From the IMG/VR virus record IMGVR_UViG_3300040801_002902, positions 1 to 53,506 of that record: a stretch of DNA of 53,506 bases; one strand, given 5' to 3'. The translations under genes and the position numbers were made by a program. Every line of letters starts with the position of its first letter. Position 1 is the stretch's first letter. Below the pieces are notes generated by a model, which was given only the letters and a program-made list of their open reading frames with translations, made no database searches and had not been told where the DNA came from. Positions 8,001-15,106 of this stretch are shown here, piece by piece. This DNA comes from a virus.

Positions 8001-8831
8001 GATGAAGAGCGGGTGCGACTACTGCGCATCATTTTTGTCAAGGTAGGCGGCCCGGAACAGATTATAGATGCACTGACAATGTTGCGACACGTTGAGGGCA
8101 CTACTCGAGATCAGTGGCCGGAGGAACTTCGGCAGCTTGGGTTGGACGCTATTGATAGGGTTATCAGCGAGGAAAGCCTTAGCGACTTGAAATCCGACCG
8201 TGCTGCTCGCGCTTTGGCGGCTTGTCTGCGCGGTGATGACGGAGCTGGAGCAAATCGCGTATTTGAAGCAATCGTAAACCGTGCAGCAAGAAGGTACGGC
8301 AGCACCTACGACGTCGAGCATTTACTGACCACTTTGGCAGAGCGCGCTCCCACAATCTTTCTTGATCGAGTCTTCTCAGAAAATCCGGATGCGCCAAGAT
8401 TGAGGTTTCGAGATGGACCGCGTCCTGGGCCACTTTCTCATGTCCCAATTGAAGCACTAACTGAATGGTGCAGGCGCGATCCTAACCGTTGGGCACGAGT
8501 TGCTCTTCAGATATCCCCTTTTGCTAGTGCCATTGGCGATGATGGAGCTGGGCAGATTTCTGAATTCGCTACCGCATTCCTCAACGCGGCACCTTCTCCT
8601 GGGGAGGTAGTGGAAGCATACCTCCAGCATCTGAGCCCATCTGGCTGGTCTGGTAGCCGAGCAGAAATTATGGAACGTCGACTGGTTGCGATCGAGGCCT
8701 TAACTGATCATCACACTCCGGATGTGGGCCAAACCATTGCTCGGCTCGCCCCAAACCTTCGCAGCAACATTAATCGCATGCGTCAAGCTGAACAACGAGA
8801 AGATCGTGAGCGCGACGAACGGTTTGAGTGA
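5070..8831 (+). CDS. Avs-like antiphage STAND NTPase with N-terminal nuclease
   Basis: A 1253-residue protein. Residues 1-180 fit a PD-(D/E)xK nuclease: an N-terminal Glu-rich helix, G-G-L-D (D55) and I-Q-V-K (K80). Residues about 215-480 are a STAND-type P-loop NTPase with Walker A GLSGIGKS (241-248) and Walker B ILVVDN (D301), then a helical winged-helix-like part. The remaining 770 residues are helical repeats, the usual sensor of this class. Avs (AVAST) proteins detect phage terminase or portal proteins, oligomerise and switch on the effector; that function is inferred here from architecture. It stands alone with 440 bases upstream and 250 downstream and is not visibly coupled to a partner, which agrees with single-gene Avs systems. 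The sensor domain does not obviously match a characterised Avs. Confidence 0.8.
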   Translation: MPIFDIPSDRLTDLTDSEQRELIARLCEAERERQGGHRNEVRWGGSQTAADGGLDVVVEPVGPFTVAGPLARSDVGIQVKAADYAPAAITAEMRYGGSLRPSISRLAGKSGAYVIASTGANCSEAMLQRRIDAMRDAAADDPNGSALDLVFLDRKAISRWVSAHPSVAAWLRSRLMLPTLQGWQTFGRWSSTPAGASDDLICEEGLAFYLERREPIRALPEAIDEIRRLVRDGTGAVRIAGLSGIGKSRIVQALFERVGDEPALATSHAVYTDLGHSPDPSPMAMLEALIEGDNPAILVVDNCPPDTHQSLARKLAQRPGPVRMITVEYDVRTDRPEETNVIRIEAEGPDIVEALLRRRHGDLSTGDARRLAELAQGNARLAFALAQAAPHTGTLSTFDDTALFDRLFWQREERNDELARAAEVLSLVYSFEVDGEEEPDELTFLGTLAELSRGAMHRHAVTLSARGLAQARSRWRAVLPHALANRLAEQALRSIPWRTIADGFSEKLRLRRSLARRLSYLHDSNEARRIVARWIEAGGPLHGPTPDMQVLEAVCHVVPDEALQVVDAMITALQERPGDFHHLDNLTRMISRIAHSEAMFPRACESMITLAIAFEEQQSSNADNALSSLFGLYLSGTLAQTETRAQVVRQYIFANDAKQNAHGVRMLRSALQTGNWSSSFLSYDDARPDAFGWEPRGPEVLAWFTGWLDLAAEVARDAPPEVQDSARKALADEIDGIWRCMPSLRRRIEEVTRELHASAPWAEGRHALKQMLYFIRRREERFPTGEIDRVRQLISDMEPMDVEARLHAELVRGWDLDADTDDDFDAAEARRNQRLEALGLELANDQNSLRAVGRALLEAEGGSFYSLGAGLAQEANNPLELWGILRDLFLADIAKSRQTSVLSGFIHQLDSSNPEVAAEIRNECRTMPDLRQCYSIFLARGALPAEELEHVYEIAADPEISAWLFSDISWREERELTDEERVRLLRIIFVKVGGPEQIIDALTMLRHVEGTTRDQWPEELRQLGLDAIDRVISEESLSDLKSDRAARALAACLRGDDGAGANRVFEAIVNRAARRYGSTYDVEHLLTTLAERAPTIFLDRVFSENPDAPRLRFRDGPRPGPLSHVPIEALTEWCRRDPNRWARVALQISPFASAIGDDGAGQISEFATAFLNAAPSPGEVVEAYLQHLSPSGWSGSRAEIMERRLVAIEALTDHHTPDVGQTIARLAPNLRSNINRMRQAEQREDRERDERFE

Positions 8832-9035
8832 TCAAAAGAGTGTTTGGATGTTTGCAACCGTCGCACACGACAGAAACGAGGAAACCAGCGCGCGTTACAA
8901 TTGATTATCCCATCTGTCGGGCCTTTCTTTTTTGCTCCGTGGTTGCAGGGATAATTCAGAAGTCGGCGCTGGAGCTTTTGGCCTGCGGTCACAACGTAAT
9001 TTGTTGGTTGGTGTAGTTTGCCGCGCATCCATATA

Positions 9036-9073
9036 TGTATCATATATTGACACATGTATCTTGCTATGATACA
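9036..9073 (+). promoter_or_regulatory. Promoter/operator of higBA
   Basis: An AT-rich stretch directly before higB has the inverted repeat TGTATCATA (9036-9044) and TATGATACA (9065-9073), centred 29 bases apart, plus a partial TGTATC at 9055. A TTGACA hexamer lies between the arms at 9047-9052. This is the expected arrangement for autorepression by HigA or the HigBA complex, with the operator covering the promoter. The -10 box cannot be fixed with confidence. Confidence 0.6.
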
Positions 9074-9081
9074 CACCTTTC

Positions 9082-9363
9082 ATGATCCAAAGCACCAAGG
9101 TCAAACTCGCTGCCAGCGCCTTAAAAGGCAAGTATGGCAAAGGCTTTCCCGGTGACTTGGTGAAGCGCACGCGGGCGATGCTCACGGCGCTGGACGCTGC
9201 GGTTGTTGTGGAGGACTTACGCTTTCCACCTGGCAATCACGTAGAAGAACTGAAAGGCGATCGGGCTGGGCAACATTCTGTGCGGATCAACGCGCAATGG
9301 CGCATTTGCTTTGTCTGGACGCCGAACGGCCCTGCCGATGTTGAGATTGTCGATTACCATTGA
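9082..9363 (+). CDS. higB: HigB-type mRNA interferase toxin
   Basis: A 93-residue RelE/ParE-superfamily protein of the HigB/plasmid-maintenance killer kind. The C-terminal half shows the typical beta strands: LRFPPGNHVEELKGDRAGQHSVRINAQWR, where L-K-G-D and S-V-R-I-N are hallmarks, then I-C-F-V-W. HigB cleaves mRNA on the ribosome. The toxin comes first, followed 12 bases later by the antitoxin, which is the usual reversed higBA order. It lies between two defence-type genes and may stabilise the element or act against phage. Confidence 0.9.
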   Translation: MIQSTKVKLAASALKGKYGKGFPGDLVKRTRAMLTALDAAVVVEDLRFPPGNHVEELKGDRAGQHSVRINAQWRICFVWTPNGPADVEIVDYH

Positions 9364-9375
9364 GAGGATACGCTG

Positions 9376-9666
9376 ATGAGCCTGCTTGAAGAACCAATGC
9401 ACCCTGGCGAAGTCCTAAAAGAGCTTTACCTTGATCCTCTGGACATGGGGGCAATCGCGTTTGCGCGGCGTCTGGGCGTGCCTCGGACGCGGATCGAACG
9501 GTTGATCAAGGGGACCACTGGGATCACGCCTGACACTGCACTGCGGCTCGCGCGCGTTTTCAACACGACCCCAGCCTATTGGGTGAACTTGCAGACGAAT
9601 TTCGATATGGCCGCTGCTGCCAAGGAGATCGACGTGTCTAGCATTGAACCGTTCATCGCTGCTTAG
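9376..9666 (+). CDS. higA: HigA-type XRE antitoxin
   Basis: A 96-residue antitoxin. The start MSLLEEPMHPGEVLKE and the helix-turn-helix region (AFARRLGVPRTRIERLIKG) followed by TPDTALRLARVFNTTPAYWVNLQ are diagnostic of the HigA (VapI) family. It binds and neutralises HigB and represses the operon through the inverted repeat upstream. GAGAGGA precedes the start at a good distance. The 292 bases after it contain no gene and lead to the next transcription unit. Confidence 0.92.
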   Translation: MSLLEEPMHPGEVLKELYLDPLDMGAIAFARRLGVPRTRIERLIKGTTGITPDTALRLARVFNTTPAYWVNLQTNFDMAAAAKEIDVSSIEPFIAA

Positions 9667-9958
9667 CGTGTCAGTTCCCGGTTCATCTCGACCTCACGTG
9701 CTTCTTTCTATCTCTGTCTCAGCCTGTGTTCAAAAGCCTTCCATCATCTAAAACAAACTAGCCGCCAATCCTCGAATCATGCAGTAAACACATCTCATTT
9801 CGGTTTCGCTCCTAAGCTATTGTCCAACAAAAAACGAAGCTTTGAAAAAATAGACTTTGGGGTTACCCTTTCACTAGTTGCGAAATGCCAAGTTTTTTCT
9901 GCAAGCTGTGACTTACAACGACTCGTAGAGGGAGAAGGTATTTTTGGAGGATTCGAAA

Positions 9959-12028
9959 ATGCAGCCGTGGATTGTTGACGCGAAAGACATAACCGACCTT
10001 TCAACCATTTCGCAGTTTGACAAGGGTCTGCTGATTTCTTCACCAGCGATACAATCATTCTTGTCTCCAACTAGTATGGCGACCAACATTGTCTCCGGAC
10101 CAAAGGGGTTTGGCAAAACACTACTGCTAAAGCTGAAGCGTCAATCTTTGGTGGACAGAGGTTACTCCTACATTCCCGAAGACCAATTGGTTGACAAACC
10201 AGTAGGTGTGCCAACGATTCTCTCGAGAAAAACACTTGGTCCCCTTCTGACGTCGACACAGTATTGGAAACAGGTCTGGGAGATCGCGATTTCAGTCGCG
10301 ATTCTGAAGAAAGAAGGCGTGGCAATTCCAACATTCAAATGTGGTGACCTTAAAGATATTTACGCCGATGAACTGCTAACCAGCCCTTGTGATTTATTCG
10401 ATTGTGTTCTTTCTCTTTCGCGCAAGCAGTTTTCCAACGCATTAGAAGATCTAAGGCGCCTCCTCGTGCCAAACCTACGCAAAGTCTCATCTCAGTTTGC
10501 GTTGTTCATCGACAATGTTGACGAATACTTTGAGAGCGCCGCTAGCTACGCAGAATCGGAGAGTTCTCTAGTCACAGGCGATATCCAACTGTGGGTTTTC
10601 GCTCAATGCGGGCTCGTCTCAGCGGCGAGAGAAATCAGCGGGGTAAATAACCACGTTAAGTGTTGGGTGAGCATTAGGTCTGAAGCAATGGAATATTTGC
10701 TAGCTAACGACCCTTTGGCCGCTCAAGTGGGCGGCTCAACAGCATCACTCAGGTACGCAAAAGGTGACCTCGTCGAAATTCTAAAAAAGAATATCTCAAA
10801 TGAAAGTGAAAGCCGCTTGTTTAAGTCAGGTGGAGACGCTTTTGAACGCTTTTTCGGCCCAGAAGCTATGGAAATTGAGAACACTTACGTTGCGGAAAGT
10901 GAAGGGATTGTAGACTATCTTTTGCGGCATACGCTTTCAAGGCCCCGAGATATCGCAATCATTGGCAAAGCAATATCCGATATTCCCCCGAGTAGGCGGA
11001 CAGAGGAGCATGTCTCTCAAACCATAAATGAGAGAGCCACATTTATTGCTCAAACTTATCTTGCTGAATCTCGCGTACACACTCCCGGATTTCACCCCGA
11101 TGTCCTTTTTAGCTTGATCACGTCAAACACGCTTACCCAGAAAGAATTGGTCGATATTTCAAAAGCATACGATGCTTCTTTAGATCAACTCACAGGCGAA
11201 GTGCACGAACGGCACCCTTTCTGCACACTTTATCGACTTGGACTGTTGGGTATTGTTGAAAAGCTGGGAGGCAACCGCGCAGCACATCAACTGTTTCCAT
11301 CACCAGGGGAGGTTGGCTTCCTGACGGAGAACGTACTCCCATCAGCGCCTTTCTACCTTGTGCACCCAGTAATCGTTGGACTTATCGCACGTCGAAACAA
11401 GAACTTCCTCAACAATATTAATCCGCTAAATATTGTTGGAAACGGTCGTCGATGGCACGCAATCAACGATGTTGATTTCGTTTTCAAAGGTGATGTCGTC
11501 GGCTTCAGCAAAATCATGGAGGACCCTGATTTGGCCCCTCGGTTTGCAGCTGCATTTAGCGAGGTTGTTGACAGAGCCAAAGCAAACAATGGTGTGTACG
11601 CTGAGATCAGTGGGGGCGATTCTATATTGCTGCAGGGCAAAGTGCCTGAGAAACTGGTTTCCGCCGTACACGATATTCGTCATGATATGGAGAACAGCCT
11701 ATTCGAGGCCAAGTTCCGCTTTGCAGGAGACGCCGGTCTAATGAGGTTTCGCGATGATGGGAGTGGGCCTCAAATAACCGGTGGCAAGAGTATCCGCGTA
11801 GCTGCCCGCTTGGAACCACGCGTTCGTGAAGACTGGGTCGTGATCACCGACAGATTTCAATATTTTTATGAACAGCAGAAACAATCCCGCTTCAAAAGAC
11901 CGTTCAAAATATCCGAATTGGCCTCGACAGACATACCGGAAGTGCCTTGTCAGGATGGTCAGTTCAATTTGGCTAAGAATGACAGAGAACCAGCAATCTT
12001 GCATCGTCTTTTCCGAATACGCCGATAA
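9959..12028 (+). CDS. P-loop ATPase fused to a class III nucleotide-cyclase-like domain
   Basis: A 689-residue protein; the ATG at 9959 is chosen because GGAGG lies 8 bases upstream, rather than a TTG five codons earlier. The N-terminal half is a P-loop NTPase of KAP/Sll1717/STAND-like character: Walker A GPKGFGKT (47-54), Walker B FIDNVD (D185), then helices with a sensor-like RSEAMEYLL and a winged-helix-like region (TNTLTQKELVDIS). Residues about 502-630 align with class III adenylate/guanylate cyclases: GDVVGFS (metal Asp D512), GGDSILL (second Asp D554), a F-R-F-A-G-D-A-G strand, and SIRVAARLE where the transition-state Asn of V-N-x-A-A-R is Arg613 but Arg617 is kept. Both metal ligands are present; the specificity lysine before the second Asp is not. 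It may be a signalling sensor in phage defence. No effector gene is adjacent. Confidence 0.7.
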   Translation: MQPWIVDAKDITDLSTISQFDKGLLISSPAIQSFLSPTSMATNIVSGPKGFGKTLLLKLKRQSLVDRGYSYIPEDQLVDKPVGVPTILSRKTLGPLLTSTQYWKQVWEIAISVAILKKEGVAIPTFKCGDLKDIYADELLTSPCDLFDCVLSLSRKQFSNALEDLRRLLVPNLRKVSSQFALFIDNVDEYFESAASYAESESSLVTGDIQLWVFAQCGLVSAAREISGVNNHVKCWVSIRSEAMEYLLANDPLAAQVGGSTASLRYAKGDLVEILKKNISNESESRLFKSGGDAFERFFGPEAMEIENTYVAESEGIVDYLLRHTLSRPRDIAIIGKAISDIPPSRRTEEHVSQTINERATFIAQTYLAESRVHTPGFHPDVLFSLITSNTLTQKELVDISKAYDASLDQLTGEVHERHPFCTLYRLGLLGIVEKLGGNRAAHQLFPSPGEVGFLTENVLPSAPFYLVHPVIVGLIARRNKNFLNNINPLNIVGNGRRWHAINDVDFVFKGDVVGFSKIMEDPDLAPRFAAAFSEVVDRAKANNGVYAEISGGDSILLQGKVPEKLVSAVHDIRHDMENSLFEAKFRFAGDAGLMRFRDDGSGPQITGGKSIRVAARLEPRVREDWVVITDRFQYFYEQQKQSRFKRPFKISELASTDIPEVPCQDGQFNLAKNDREPAILHRLFRIRR

Positions 12029-12047
12029 GTGGACCAGCTGTCGCGAC

Positions 12048-13571
12048 CTAATGCGTCAGCCCCCGATCCATCTCGACCTCGCGCTCTTCTAGCTCTGTCT
12101 CAACCTCTCTTCTGCGGCCTTCACTAATTTCAAGCTGGTCTCTAGTTGCGTGCGCAGCCTCCCGTAGTTCGAGCCCTCGCTCAGCAAGCCGTGCAACGCA
12201 GCCACGGACGCCGTTTGCGATTGAATGAGCACCGACACGCAGGCGGCCAATCCATCCATCTGGCTCTGCATCTTGGTCGCCGAGCGTTCCTCTAACCCGC
12301 TCAATTCCTTTGCTGAGACTTCGCAGGCCGTCACCAACCGCTCGACGCAGGCGAGCAAGTCGCGTTCCAAGGCTGTCAGGGGCGTCGTCATCTAATTCTC
12401 CTCGATCTTGATGCAGGTCACTGATCTGTCGCCCAGCGTGCAGGTCCTCAGGCGTGTCTTGGTCGGGTCCAGCACCAGCCATGTCGCGTCCTCCCTGTCG
12501 ATCCGCGTCAGGCCCAGTTCCGTCAGTTCCGAGCTGGACAGCATCTGCGTCCAAAGCAAGCTCGCCGCCATCATCGAGACGATCCCCGCCAAGAATGTCC
12601 CCGTGATCAGCCAGGGCGAGATCGTCAGCCAACTCTTGTTCTGTCGCAGAAAAGTGCGGGTATCGATCTCGATTGTACGCTGCGCGTTGCTCGCAATGCT
12701 GTTCAAATCGGTCCTGAAGCTCTCGAGCTGTGATGCCATCGAGGCGGCGTAGTCCTGCCGGATCGTGTCTAACTCCGCGTTCAGCTTCTCGCTCAGCCGG
12801 GTCGGCTTGCCAGTTTTCATGGAAAATCTCTCCTTTTAAGCGCCAGCGCTCGCCAGTCTCTGGGTCTCGGGCGGTGAGGTAGGCTTTGCCCGCACGCGGG
12901 ATGTCAAAACCCGCATCTGTGAGGGCGTCGAGCATGCTGCCACGGTCAGTGATTAGGCCAATGCTGGCCTGATCCAGAATCCACGCATGCAGCTCATCAC
13001 GACCCTGCGCGCGCGTTGGGGTCTCGATGGTGTCGCGAACCTCTTGGACCCGCTCCAACTCCATCGGATCGGCCCAGCCGTGGCGCTGGTTCATCACATC
13101 GCGCAAGCTGTCGAAGGCGTTCTGATAGCCGGGCGGCGCGATGTTCAGGCTCCGCCCTGAGGTCAGCTCCAAGCGCGGTGTGCAAAAGTGAAGCTCAACG
13201 CGGTCTTCGTGGGTATGTCTGACCCAGAGCACGTCATATTGCGTCGGGTCCAGCCCCGCGAAGGCCAGATGTTCGAAGTGGTCCATGACCTCGGCCTGCT
13301 GCTCCTCGGCCGGGGCGTCGGTGGCGGCAAAGCTGATCACGCCTGCGCGGTAGGTCCACTGATGGCGACTGGCGTCGATCAGAGCCTCGGTGCGGTCGGG
13401 GTTGCCGCGCAGGACCTCGGGCAAGGGTTCGCGCGTGACGGTCATCGGTTGGCCCTCTGCATCGCGGATCAGGTCGCGGTTGTCGTCATAGGCCAGCACC
13501 TTGCCCGCGACGAGGTAGCCCACCGGACCAGCGCCCGCGCCTTTGCCGTTGCGGAAGAACTTGATCAGCAT
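12048..13571 (-). CDS. mobA: Relaxase (ColE1/MbeA-like mobilization protein)
   Basis: A 507-residue relaxase starting at ATG 13571 (MLIKFFRNGKGAG), which overlaps the end of mobC by 7 bases. The N-terminal 250 residues form the DNA-nicking domain; the metal-binding motif is in WVRHTHEDRVELHF, of the form HxHExxxxxH. The C-terminal half is acidic, then coiled-coil (LARLRRAVGD to the end). It would nick the element at oriT and stay bound to the 5' end during transfer. Two complete genes in another frame lie inside its 3' half (12089-12820), exactly as mbeB and mbeD lie within mbeA in ColE1. Confidence 0.85.
   Translation of the reverse strand: MLIKFFRNGKGAGAGPVGYLVAGKVLAYDDNRDLIRDAEGQPMTVTREPLPEVLRGNPDRTEALIDASRHQWTYRAGVISFAATDAPAEEQQAEVMDHFEHLAFAGLDPTQYDVLWVRHTHEDRVELHFCTPRLELTSGRSLNIAPPGYQNAFDSLRDVMNQRHGWADPMELERVQEVRDTIETPTRAQGRDELHAWILDQASIGLITDRGSMLDALTDAGFDIPRAGKAYLTARDPETGERWRLKGEIFHENWQADPAEREAERGVRHDPAGLRRLDGITARELQDRFEQHCEQRAAYNRDRYPHFSATEQELADDLALADHGDILGGDRLDDGGELALDADAVQLGTDGTGPDADRQGGRDMAGAGPDQDTPEDLHAGRQISDLHQDRGELDDDAPDSLGTRLARLRRAVGDGLRSLSKGIERVRGTLGDQDAEPDGWIGRLRVGAHSIANGVRGCVARLAERGLELREAAHATRDQLEISEGRRREVETELEEREVEMDRGLTH
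12089..12391 (-). CDS. MbeD-like small mobilization protein, nested in the relaxase gene
   Basis: A 100-residue, almost wholly helical protein (ALERDLLACVERLVTACEVSAKEL... ending in VKAAEERL). It has its own ribosome binding site (GAGGAG 6 bases before ATG) and starts immediately after the stop of the MbeB-like gene. It is read in a frame different from the surrounding relaxase. In ColE1 the equivalent MbeD is a small coiled-coil protein linked to mobilization and entry exclusion. Resemblance is by size, order and coiled-coil nature. Confidence 0.7.
   Translation of the reverse strand: MTTPLTALERDLLACVERLVTACEVSAKELSGLEERSATKMQSQMDGLAACVSVLIQSQTASVAALHGLLSEGSNYGRLRTQLETSLKLVKAAEERLRQS
12392..12820 (-). 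CDS. MbeB-like membrane mobilization protein, nested in the relaxase gene
   Basis: A 142-residue protein. A strong AAAGGAGA precedes the ATG. Residues 1-60 are a charged coiled coil, residues about 68-92 a membrane helix (WLITGTFLAGIVSMMAASLLW), and the rest a small beta-type domain rich in Thr/Asp with two cysteines. This matches the MbeB/MobB layout, which helps the relaxosome dock with the helper conjugation machine. It is wholly inside the relaxase gene but in another frame. Confidence 0.75.
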   Translation of the reverse strand: MKTGKPTRLSEKLNAELDTIRQDYAASMASQLESFRTDLNSIASNAQRTIEIDTRTFLRQNKSWLTISPWLITGTFLAGIVSMMAASLLWTQMLSSSELTELGLTRIDREDATWLVLDPTKTRLRTCTLGDRSVTCIKIEEN

Positions 13572-14038
13572 CGACGCGCGGCCTCGACGATCTGCGAAAG
13601 TTGGCGCTCGATGGTCAGCAAGCGTCGGGCAACAGTCAGAGCGTCGAGGTCCACACGGCCAGCCAGCATCGCGCGGTTCAGCCATCGCGCGATCTGGTTA
13701 AGGTTGCCGCCGATGCGCCCAACAGCCAGCACCAGCGCCGGATCAACGCGAGGGATGGGCTTGCGACGGCGGGCTTCCGTGAGGCCAAGCGCCTCGCGCA
13801 GCAGGGTCGCAGCGGGCAGACCAGCGGCCTCGGCCTTGGCGCGCAACTGGGCCTTCTCTGCCGCTGTGCACCGAAAGACAAAGGTCTCGGTCAGCGGCTC
13901 TTTGGTGCGGGCATAGCCTGCGCCGGTGGGGTTCGAAGGGGAGGCATGCCGCCCCTCGCAAGGTCCCGTGTCAGAAGCGCCAGCGTATGACATGGGTCGC
14001 CTTGCTATTTGCTCTTCTGTGGGATCGATTGCGGTCAT
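13565..14038 (-). CDS. mobC: Relaxosome accessory protein MobC
   Basis: A 157-residue protein starting at ATG 14038 (MTAIDPTEEQ). Residues 55-155 have the MobC signature: T-F-V-F-R-C-T-A-A-E-K start, an L-R-E-A-L-G helix, a V-G-R-I-G-G-N-L-N-Q-I-A-R-W-L-N motif and a final helix. MobC proteins bind near oriT, open the strands and help the relaxase. The start overlaps the stop of the Rep-like gene (ATGA) and its stop overlaps the relaxase start, so the three genes are translationally coupled. A second ATG at MSYAGASD is possible. Confidence 0.85.
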   Translation of the reverse strand: MTAIDPTEEQIARRPMSYAGASDTGPCEGRHASPSNPTGAGYARTKEPLTETFVFRCTAAEKAQLRAKAEAAGLPAATLLREALGLTEARRRKPIPRVDPALVLAVGRIGGNLNQIARWLNRAMLAGRVDLDALTVARRLLTIERQLSQIVEAARRC

Positions 14039-14889
14039 GATCTGAGGCCTGCAGCTTGGATTTGGGCCTGCGTCACCAGCTTTGAGGCAAGCAATGCAGT
14101 CACTTGCGGAGCCGTGATGTGTTTGCACATCGGGCTGCGATCACTGATCCAGCACGCCAGCCGTGCATGGTGATCGGCCTGTAATGCTGCCGATTTTTCT
14201 CGGTCTTCTGCCTGCTTCTCAACATAGGCCTGCCAGCGCTGCGACTGGAACCAGTTGTCGGAAAAGCAGACCTTGGAACGAGTGAAACCTGCGCTCTCAG
14301 TCGCGTAGGCTTGGACCGCCTGCAACAGTTCCTCCCGTGCGATCCCGTCCGTCATGGCCTCTTCGATCTGGGCAATGCAGGCCGCTTTGCTACGAAGACG
14401 GTCAGGCGGATACGCCGCCAAAATCTTCTCAGCCTCTTCATCCGCCGCTGCCTCGCGCTTGCGCGTAGGTGGTTTATGGATGGTTTTAGGATGGTTTGGG
14501 GGCCGTGGTGGCCCCGGTACCCCGGCCACAGTGGCCCCCGTACCGGGGCCAGACTGGACGGGGGCCACTGTGGACCCCGTCTCAATCTCGGGCTCAAGGG
14601 TAGGGTCCAGCGCCTCAACCTTAGCCAGATCAATCCGGTAGACGACGGTGAAACCGTTCTTGCAGGTCCGCGCGCCGGTCTCGACTAGGATGCCTTCCTT
14701 CAGGAACTCGCGGACGGTTCGCTTGACGGTGGTCTCTCCCAGCTCGGTGTGCCGCTGGATCGTACCCTTGGAACACCAGATACCCGAACCATCGTCGCTC
14801 GCCTTGTCCGCCAAAAACATGATGATCTGCTTGCGCGTCGCGCTGCCGAACTTTCGTTCCGCGCATGTGTTTGCAACCCGCCAGCTCAT
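14035..14889 (-). CDS. Winged-helix Rep-like protein of the mobilization operon
   Basis: A 284-residue protein, start set at ATG 14889 (MSWRVANTCAERKFG). Residues 1-90 are a winged helix-turn-helix (KQIIMFLADKASDDGSGIWCSKGTIQRHTELG then TVKRTVREFLKEGILVETG). A Gly/Pro/Val linker at about 105-135 is encoded by palindromic DNA (see the repeat entry). The C-terminal 150 residues are helical with a basic, Trp-containing segment (FSDNWFQSQRWQAYVEKQ). The layout, wHTH plus repeat-coded linker, resembles plasmid and phage replication initiators, so it may start replication of the excised circle. A longer start at 14955 cannot be excluded. Confidence 0.6.
   Translation of the reverse strand: MSWRVANTCAERKFGSATRKQIIMFLADKASDDGSGIWCSKGTIQRHTELGETTVKRTVREFLKEGILVETGARTCKNGFTVVYRIDLAKVEALDPTLEPEIETGSTVAPVQSGPGTGATVAGVPGPPRPPNHPKTIHKPPTRKREAAADEEAEKILAAYPPDRLRSKAACIAQIEEAMTDGIAREELLQAVQAYATESAGFTRSKVCFSDNWFQSQRWQAYVEKQAEDREKSAALQADHHARLACWISDRSPMCKHITAPQVTALLASKLVTQAQIQAAGLRS
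14498..14578. repeat. Cluster of GC palindromes inside the Rep-like gene
   Basis: Three related palindromes lie close together: GGGGCCGTGGTGGCCCC (about 14499-14515), the perfect GGCCACAGTGGCC (14524-14536) and GGGGCCACTGTGGACCCC (14561-14578), with GGTACC-centred pairs between them. They encode the protein linker T-V-A-P-V/A-T-V-A-G-V. Position and pattern are like origins located within initiator genes; the alternative is simple codon-level repetition of a low-complexity linker. Confidence 0.5.
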
Positions 14890-15044
14890 TGGAGTGCCCC
14901 AAAAGACGCGAAGACGTGCGAATTTTGTACAGGTTTTGTACGAGATTTCTGCCATTCCCGCCGAATTCGATGCGAAAGCTCGCGGGACTTTCCGCAAGCT
15001 TCTGCACAAAGCCCTGTAAATAAGCCATATTTTGTAGGTGTTTT

Positions 15045-15090
15045 TGGTGACCCCGATTGGATTCGAACCAATAACCTGCCCCTTAGGAGG
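15045..15090 (-). repeat. Attachment site: 3' half of tRNA-Arg(CCU), copy B (element 1 / prophage junction)
   Basis: Minus-strand sequence CCTCCTAAGGGGCAGG leads into a T arm with stem ATTGG/CCAAT, the acceptor strand CGGGGTC and ACCA. The T-stem bases differ from copies A and C, so this copy was probably carried in by an element rather than being the original host end. The following bases (TAGCAGCACC) do not form a 5' tRNA half. This is the junction between element 1 and the prophage. Confidence 0.8.
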
Positions 15091-15106
15091 TAGCAGCACC
15101 CCGCGC

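Larger units (their letters stand above)
181..15090. mobile_element. Integrative mobilizable element with a defence island (element 1)
   Basis: The segment is bounded by two 3' fragments of a tRNA-Arg(CCU) gene (181-231 and 15045-15090). The integrase gene lies next to the left one. Inside are excisionase- and repressor-like genes, a cargo block of defence-type genes, and a ColE1-like mobilization set with a Rep-like gene at the right end. There are no type IV secretion genes, so conjugative transfer would need a helper. The integrase seems to lack a catalytic arginine. The outer limits are inferred from the tRNA fragments; the exact crossover lies within the shared core of about 16 bases. 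Confidence 0.8.

Noticed and set aside
8832-9035. Additional small gene between the STAND gene and higBA
   Set aside because: Short frames in both strands lack start signals and protein-like composition; only the higBA promoter is convincing.
13188-13916. 242-codon plus-strand frame opposite relaxase and mobC
   Set aside because: Shadow of two well-supported genes; no start signal and atypical residue content.
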